Positions 60,408 through 64,000 of a stretch of DNA of 64,000 nucleotides are shown here, piece by piece. The DNA comes from an uncultured Lachnospiraceae bacterium (GTDB lineage: Bacteria; Bacillota; Clostridia; Lachnospirales; Lachnospiraceae): NCBI GenBank assembly GCA_946546945.1, contig CAMNOU010000003.1, positions 1 to 64,000 on the forward strand, in the 5' to 3' direction. The notes under the pieces were generated by a model. The model was not told the origin of the DNA. It saw only the letters and a program-made list of their open reading frames with translations, and made no database searches. Every line of letters begins with the position of its first letter. The first letter of the stretch is position 1. Position numbers and translations under genes: made by a program.

Positions 60408-60629
60408 CTAATATATTTTTTCAATCTCATCCACGCCGCAGGCATCCAGAAACTCCCTCAACTCGTCTTCGTTTCTGATCAGGGTCCGTTCCTCAAACTG
60501 ACCGGTCTTTCTGTTCAGAAATCCGGCCACCTGTTCTCCGGTGCAGATGCTGCATTTTAAAACAGGTTTCCAGACAGAAGCATCGTATTCGATCCGCTGT
60601 ATCTTTTTTTGCTTTCTGAATTTAAACAT
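60408..60629 (-). CDS. Small conserved-looking CxxC protein
   Basis: A 73-residue protein with basic N-terminus (MFKFRKQKKIQRIEY), the motif LKCSICTGEQVAGF, and an acidic C-terminal helix (DELREFLDACGVDEIEKIY). I know similar small proteins in Lachnospiraceae genomes, but not their function. The two Cys of C-S-I-C could bind metal. The start at ATG 60629 has AGGAG 8 bases upstream. It reads leftward toward gltX. Confidence 0.7.
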   Translation of the reverse strand: MFKFRKQKKIQRIEYDASVWKPVLKCSICTGEQVAGFLNRKTGQFEERTLIRNEDELREFLDACGVDEIEKIY

Positions 60630-60652
60630 GACATGTTCTCCTCTCACAAAAA

Positions 60653-60725
60653 GATGACGGGGACCTGTTCTGCATAAGTCCGAAGCGTCAGCCGCCGGGA
60701 ACTTCAGAACAGGATCACCGTCATC
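60653..60725 (-). terminator. Terminator of the nitroreductase gene
   Basis: GATGACGG-GACCTGTTCTG arms (60653-60672 with 60705-60725) and a TCTTTTTG tail on the minus strand. Confidence 0.85.
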
Positions 60726-60738
60726 CTGCCGTCAATCA

Positions 60739-61605
60739 TTATGATGGATAATAAGCTGTCAGCTGCCAGTCATCCGGGGCAATCCCGTTTTCCGTATCCG
60801 CATCTGCCGCAAAAAACCACCCCTTTGCGTCTCTGACACGTCCGGAATAAATGAGATGAAAATGCAGCATGGTAATACCGGCATCCAGAAGAGTATCTTT
60901 TTCTGAAATCAGTTCTTCTTTTTTCAGGAACAAAAGCACACGGTCCGGACAGATCACATAACGGTAAGGCTGCCTGTTCAGCATGCTTGGAGCAAGACTT
61001 GCCGCATAGAATGCGATGTCCAGATTGGGGTCAATATTGTTTCTGCTCCAGTCCACTTCCCGCTTCCATTCATGGAAATAGACCATCTCGTGCTGCGCAA
61101 TCTTGGGAGCCACATGCCCCTCTCTTTTCGAAAACGTAACATTGGCCGGCGTCTTGATATCCAGCCGCTGAAGAGTACGCTCGCGCTTCCCGTATCCACA
61201 GGCAATAATGGTAACGATTTCTTTATCACTTGTAATCTGCAGAGCATATTTTGCCGCATCACTGTTATCCAGCGTCAGCCAGCAGCTGTCCAGCTCCATA
61301 TCCGTCAGTTTCAGCAGAAGGCTCTCTCCGATATACCCGGCGTTCTCCAGATAATGGTCTGTCATTTCAGACAGCAGAATCAGATAGGCAGGTGCGCCGA
61401 AAGCCTTTCCCTGATAGCCGGCGATACCTTCCAGGCGGATCCTTGCGTCTCCGGTGCAGATGCGAAGCTCGACCTCTGTATCCGGGGTCAGTTTCGGAAC
61501 GGTCAGAAAGTAACTTTGAATTTCATCCATCTGTCCTTTCGTGAGTTCTTTGTTTTTGAATTCACGTATGGACTTTCTTTTTTCGATCTGTTCCATTATT
61601 TTCAT
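60739..61605 (-). CDS. Nitroreductase-family FMN oxidoreductase
   Basis: A 288-residue protein with a nitroreductase fold, apparently duplicated as in the TM1586-like group: EQIEKRKSIREFKNKELTKGQMDEI gives the N-terminal FMN-binding Arg set, LLKLTDMELDSCWLTLDN the dimer core, and IAFYAASLAPSMLNRQPYRYVI a second half. The substrate is unknown. It has its own promoter at 61638-61666 and a strong terminator, so it is monocistronic. Confidence 0.85.
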   Translation of the reverse strand: MKIMEQIEKRKSIREFKNKELTKGQMDEIQSYFLTVPKLTPDTEVELRICTGDARIRLEGIAGYQGKAFGAPAYLILLSEMTDHYLENAGYIGESLLLKLTDMELDSCWLTLDNSDAAKYALQITSDKEIVTIIACGYGKRERTLQRLDIKTPANVTFSKREGHVAPKIAQHEMVYFHEWKREVDWSRNNIDPNLDIAFYAASLAPSMLNRQPYRYVICPDRVLLFLKKEELISEKDTLLDAGITMLHFHLIYSGRVRDAKGWFFAADADTENGIAPDDWQLTAYYPS

Positions 61606-61637
61606 ATCGCTTTCCTCCTTTATTATTATTTGTCTAT

Positions 61638-61666
61638 ATTATAACAAACATTTCCTGTGAAGGCAA
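61638..61666 (-). promoter_or_regulatory. Predicted promoter of the nitroreductase gene
   Basis: Minus strand: -35 TTGCCT (61661-61666), 17-base spacer, -10 TATAAT (61638-61643). Confidence 0.65.
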
Positions 61667-61667
61667 A

Positions 61668-61699
61668 CAGCAGGAACAGTAAAAACTGCCCCTGCTGCC
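61668..61699 (-). terminator. Terminator after the second flavodoxin/zinc-ribbon gene
   Basis: CAGCAGG-ACAGT / ACTGCCCCTGCTG hairpin 30 bases after the stop at 61730; T-containing tail on the minus strand. Confidence 0.7.
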
Positions 61700-61729
61700 G
61701 GATATCAAACGATGGTCGATTGATGAATA

Positions 61730-62722
61730 TTATTTGTTTTTGGAAGGAGACGGAGTCGGCTCACATACTGCTGTGTAATGCTCTTTGCGTGCCTTGAATT
61801 CCGGATCCTTGAACAGATTCATGAGACGGCTTTCATTTTCGAAAATGTCGTCTCCATGTGCTTTCTTTCCGGAAAGGATATCATGCGCATGCTCCAGCTG
61901 TCCGTTCGGAACGATGGAAGGATCATTTTTGAACTTGAATGCGCCATCTACGATCTCCAGGGTTCCCTCAAGTCCGCAAAGCTCGCATACAACATGTGTC
62001 GTGCCCGGGAAAATATAGAATGCATTGCCATGGCAGTGCGGGCATGCGCCCTCAGTGCCCTTCCAAAGGTCAACATTCTCTGATCCGGGGATCATCAGGT
62101 GCGTGTCGATGATCTCCTGTGCTGCCTCTACCAGGTTGCGTCCGATCTCTTTCATGCGCTCGATCTTGTCATCCTGCATGATGACATCCTTACACCATGA
62201 GAAGTACTCATTATTTACAACTTTCCAGCCGGGACTCATTGCAAACATTGCGTGGTCGGTCTCACAGCGTACAGCCCAGTCGGAACCTCCGATCGCAACA
62301 AAGGAAAGTGCTTTCTGACGGAAGTACTTTTCTGCGAGTCCTTCTTTTCCGGCTGCTTTCATCTTCTCGCTGGTCATCAGCATCATACCTGTGTCATGTC
62401 CCGGTCCCATACGGTCGGTAATAACATGGAACAGTCCGCTTCCGCCTGACTCATAAATCGGATCTACAAACAGAACGCCGTCCGAGTCAACGATCTTCTC
62501 GTACAGATCTTTGAAATCATCTCTCTGCGTGCAGACCATGCCTTTTCCCATTACCAGTGCTCTGGAACAGGCTACACATCCGGTACAATACTTAATATCC
62601 CAATCGAGCAGATGAATAAACTCAATCTCTGCGCCGAGTCTTTTTGCTTCTTCCAAAGCGACACGGCACATGGTATCATTATTACCGTTTTTGGTTCCCA
62701 GAGAAATGCCTAATATTTTCAT
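61730..62722 (-). CDS. Flavodoxin-fold oxidoreductase with zinc ribbon (paralogue of 38702-39655)
   Basis: A 330-residue protein with a flavodoxin-like N-terminal domain (ILGISLGTKNGNND phosphate loop), Cys C46, C49, C52 and C64 at the same positions as in the protein encoded at 38702-39655, and a zinc ribbon (CPHCHGNAFYIFPGTTHVVCELCG) about residue 225-250. Its start is ATG 62722 with AGGAGGGG. It is alone, not next to an operon of Fe-S flavoproteins. Probably a housekeeping or stress paralogue; substrate unknown. Confidence 0.85.
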   Translation of the reverse strand: MKILGISLGTKNGNNDTMCRVALEEAKRLGAEIEFIHLLDWDIKYCTGCVACSRALVMGKGMVCTQRDDFKDLYEKIVDSDGVLFVDPIYESGGSGLFHVITDRMGPGHDTGMMLMTSEKMKAAGKEGLAEKYFRQKALSFVAIGGSDWAVRCETDHAMFAMSPGWKVVNNEYFSWCKDVIMQDDKIERMKEIGRNLVEAAQEIIDTHLMIPGSENVDLWKGTEGACPHCHGNAFYIFPGTTHVVCELCGLEGTLEIVDGAFKFKNDPSIVPNGQLEHAHDILSGKKAHGDDIFENESRLMNLFKDPEFKARKEHYTAVCEPTPSPSKNK

Positions 62723-62843
62723 GATGAAACCCCTCCTAAATATAAGCTTTTTTCTTTTATATTACCATAATCCATGCCGTGTTGTCATTATAAATTTTAT
62801 ATCTTGCAAGATTTTTTCAGAGAAATCCTGCTCAGAAATGTTT

Positions 62844-64000
62844 TTAATGTGCCTCCAGCCAGTTTGTTCCCGTTTTCATATCGACTTCCAGTTCTACGGA
62901 AAGATTCGCCGCCTGCCGCATCTGTTCGCTGAGGATTTCCTTCACCCGGCCGATTTCATCCTGTGCGGTTTCTACAAGCAGTTCATCGTGAACCTGCAGG
63001 ATCAGTCTGGATTTCAATCCTTCCTTTTTCAGCTGCCGGTATACCCGGATCATTGCGATTTTGATAATATCCGCAGCTGTACCCTGAATAGGGGAATTCA
63101 TGGCAATCCTCTCTCCGAACTGCCTCTGCATGAAATTGCTGGACGCCAGTTCCGGCACAGGCCTCCTGCGCCCGAACATGGTGACTGCATATCCGCTTTC
63201 TTTCGCATCCGAAACTTCGCGGTCCAGGAATTTCTTGATCCCCGGAAATGTCTCAAAGTATCCTGCAATATAAGTCTCGGCCTCTTTTCTCGATATACTC
63301 AGATCCTGGCTGAGCCCAAAAGAGCTGATCCCGTAAACAATTCCAAAATTGACCGCCTTGGCATTCCTTCTTTGCAGGGGAGTCACTTCTTCGATGGGCG
63401 TATGGAAAACCTGGGACGCCGTGATCCGGTGGATGTCTTCCGCATGTTTATAAGCGGCGATCAGATTTTCGTCCTCCGACATATGGGCCAGCACGCGCAA
63501 TTCGATCTGGGAGTAATCAGCATCCAGAAATACAAATCCATCCTTCGGAATAAATACCCTGCGGATCATACGTCCAAGCTCCATGCGCACCGGTATATTC
63601 TGCAGATTCGGTTCTGTACTGCTTAAGCGGCCGGTCGCTGTAATCGTCTGATTGAAGGTCGTATGTATTCTCCCGTCTTCCCGAATGCACGGAACCAGCC
63701 CCTCCGCATAGGTGGATTTCAGTTTTGTAAGCTGGCGGTATTCCAGGATTTCAGATACGATGGGATAATCCGGAGCAAGCTTTTCCAGGACATCCGCTGC
63801 GGTCGAGAATCCGGTTTTTGTCTTCTTCCCGTTTGGCATCTGAAGTTTTTCAAAGAGAATGGTGCCCAACTGTTTTGGCGAGTTGATATTAAAGGTCTCT
63901 CCGGCCCGTTCATAAATACTCTGTTCCAGTTCCCCGATCCGCTCCGCCAGCTGTTCTCCATATTCTTTTAACGCATCACCATCCGTGCGGATACCGGCCT
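62844..64000 (-). CDS. polA: DNA polymerase I, C-terminal part (cut by window edge)
   Basis: The frame is open to the right window edge; only about 385 C-terminal residues are visible. Motif A DADYSQIELRVLAHMSED, motif B RRNAKAVNFGIVYGISSFGLS and motif C QVHDELLVE of the family A polymerase are intact, and the protein ends normally (EVDMKTGTNWLEAH). The 5'-3' exonuclease part and start lie outside. It reads leftward. Confidence 0.96.
   Translation of the reverse strand, partial: AGIRTDGDALKEYGEQLAERIGELEQSIYERAGETFNINSPKQLGTILFEKLQMPNGKKTKTGFSTAADVLEKLAPDYPIVSEILEYRQLTKLKSTYAEGLVPCIREDGRIHTTFNQTITATGRLSSTEPNLQNIPVRMELGRMIRRVFIPKDGFVFLDADYSQIELRVLAHMSEDENLIAAYKHAEDIHRITASQVFHTPIEEVTPLQRRNAKAVNFGIVYGISSFGLSQDLSISRKEAETYIAGYFETFPGIKKFLDREVSDAKESGYAVTMFGRRRPVPELASSNFMQRQFGERIAMNSPIQGTAADIIKIAMIRVYRQLKKEGLKSRLILQVHDELLVETAQDEIGRVKEILSEQMRQAANLSVELEVDMKTGTNWLEAH

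Noticed and set aside
59325-60560. 411-codon plus-strand open frame
   Set aside because: It is antisense to gltX, which has all synthetase motifs; no ribosome site or known domain.

Overview
The window looks like a chromosomal segment of a spore-forming, strictly anaerobic member of the Clostridia, most likely a Lachnospiraceae-type gut bacterium. The reasons are spore-coat cotJ genes, an oxygen-sensitive class III ribonucleotide reductase (nrdDG) under NrdR-type boxes, many Fe-S and flavin oxidoreductases, a CwlO-like NlpC/P60 hydrolase with FtsEX, AGGAGG-type ribosome binding sites, and moderate GC with AT-rich intergenic regions. Family assignments come from motifs read by eye; no database was searched.

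Region by region. 0-3.6 kb: minus-strand folate operon folC-HD-folP-HAD phosphatase, with its own promoter and a structured leader. 3.6-4.8 kb: spore coat genes cotJA/cotJB (fused) and cotJC. 4.8-8.3 kb: patatin-like lipase, a membrane protein, tRNA-Gly(GCC), and a CtpA-type protease. 8.3-17.4 kb: cell-envelope block (ftsX, ftsE, a CdaR/PucR-like regulator, a class A penicillin-binding protein, YigZ, a CvfB-like S1 protein, a coiled-coil NlpC/P60 hydrolase), with four DnaA boxes packed into a 0.6 kb AT-rich gap. 17.5-26.6 kb: aminotransferase, RarA, GH42 beta-galactosidase, flavodoxin-like and Fe-S aldo/keto reductases, aquaporin Z, a TrpR-like repressor and an orphan ABC substrate-binding lipoprotein. 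26.7-30.7 kb: small accessory patch with a HipBA module, palindromic repeats, an unknown TPR-like protein and a broken Uma2-family gene.

30.7-43 kb is the most interesting part. One minus-strand gene string encodes a zinc C-C hydrolase of the PhlG/phloretin hydrolase family, a GntP-type permease, an MFS transporter, a NuoF-tail-like Fe-S protein, a NuoG/GltD-like Fe-S flavoprotein, a soluble fumarate-reductase-like flavoprotein and a flavodoxin/zinc-ribbon protein. A PucR-type activator gene is divergent. Next to it lie a flavin reductase, a SnoaL-like protein and an HxlR regulator. I read this as a candidate pathway for uptake, reduction and hydrolytic C-C cleavage of a plant polyphenol or similar aryl ketone.

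43-55.5 kb: a GH2 beta-galactosidase-like enzyme, then a ten-gene operon (TRAP transporter dctPQM, two dehydrogenases, kduD, VOC protein, kduI, kdgK, eda) that converts 4-deoxy-5-ketouronates to pyruvate and glyceraldehyde-3-phosphate, controlled by an upstream LacI-type repressor with several ATGAAACCGGTTTCAT-like operators. 55.7-64 kb: nrdG, nrdD, gltX, a small CxxC protein, a nitroreductase, a second flavodoxin/zinc-ribbon protein and the 3' part of polA, cut by the window edge. A 55-bp double-hairpin repeat is found at the left edge and again, inverted and identical, at 28.46 kb.
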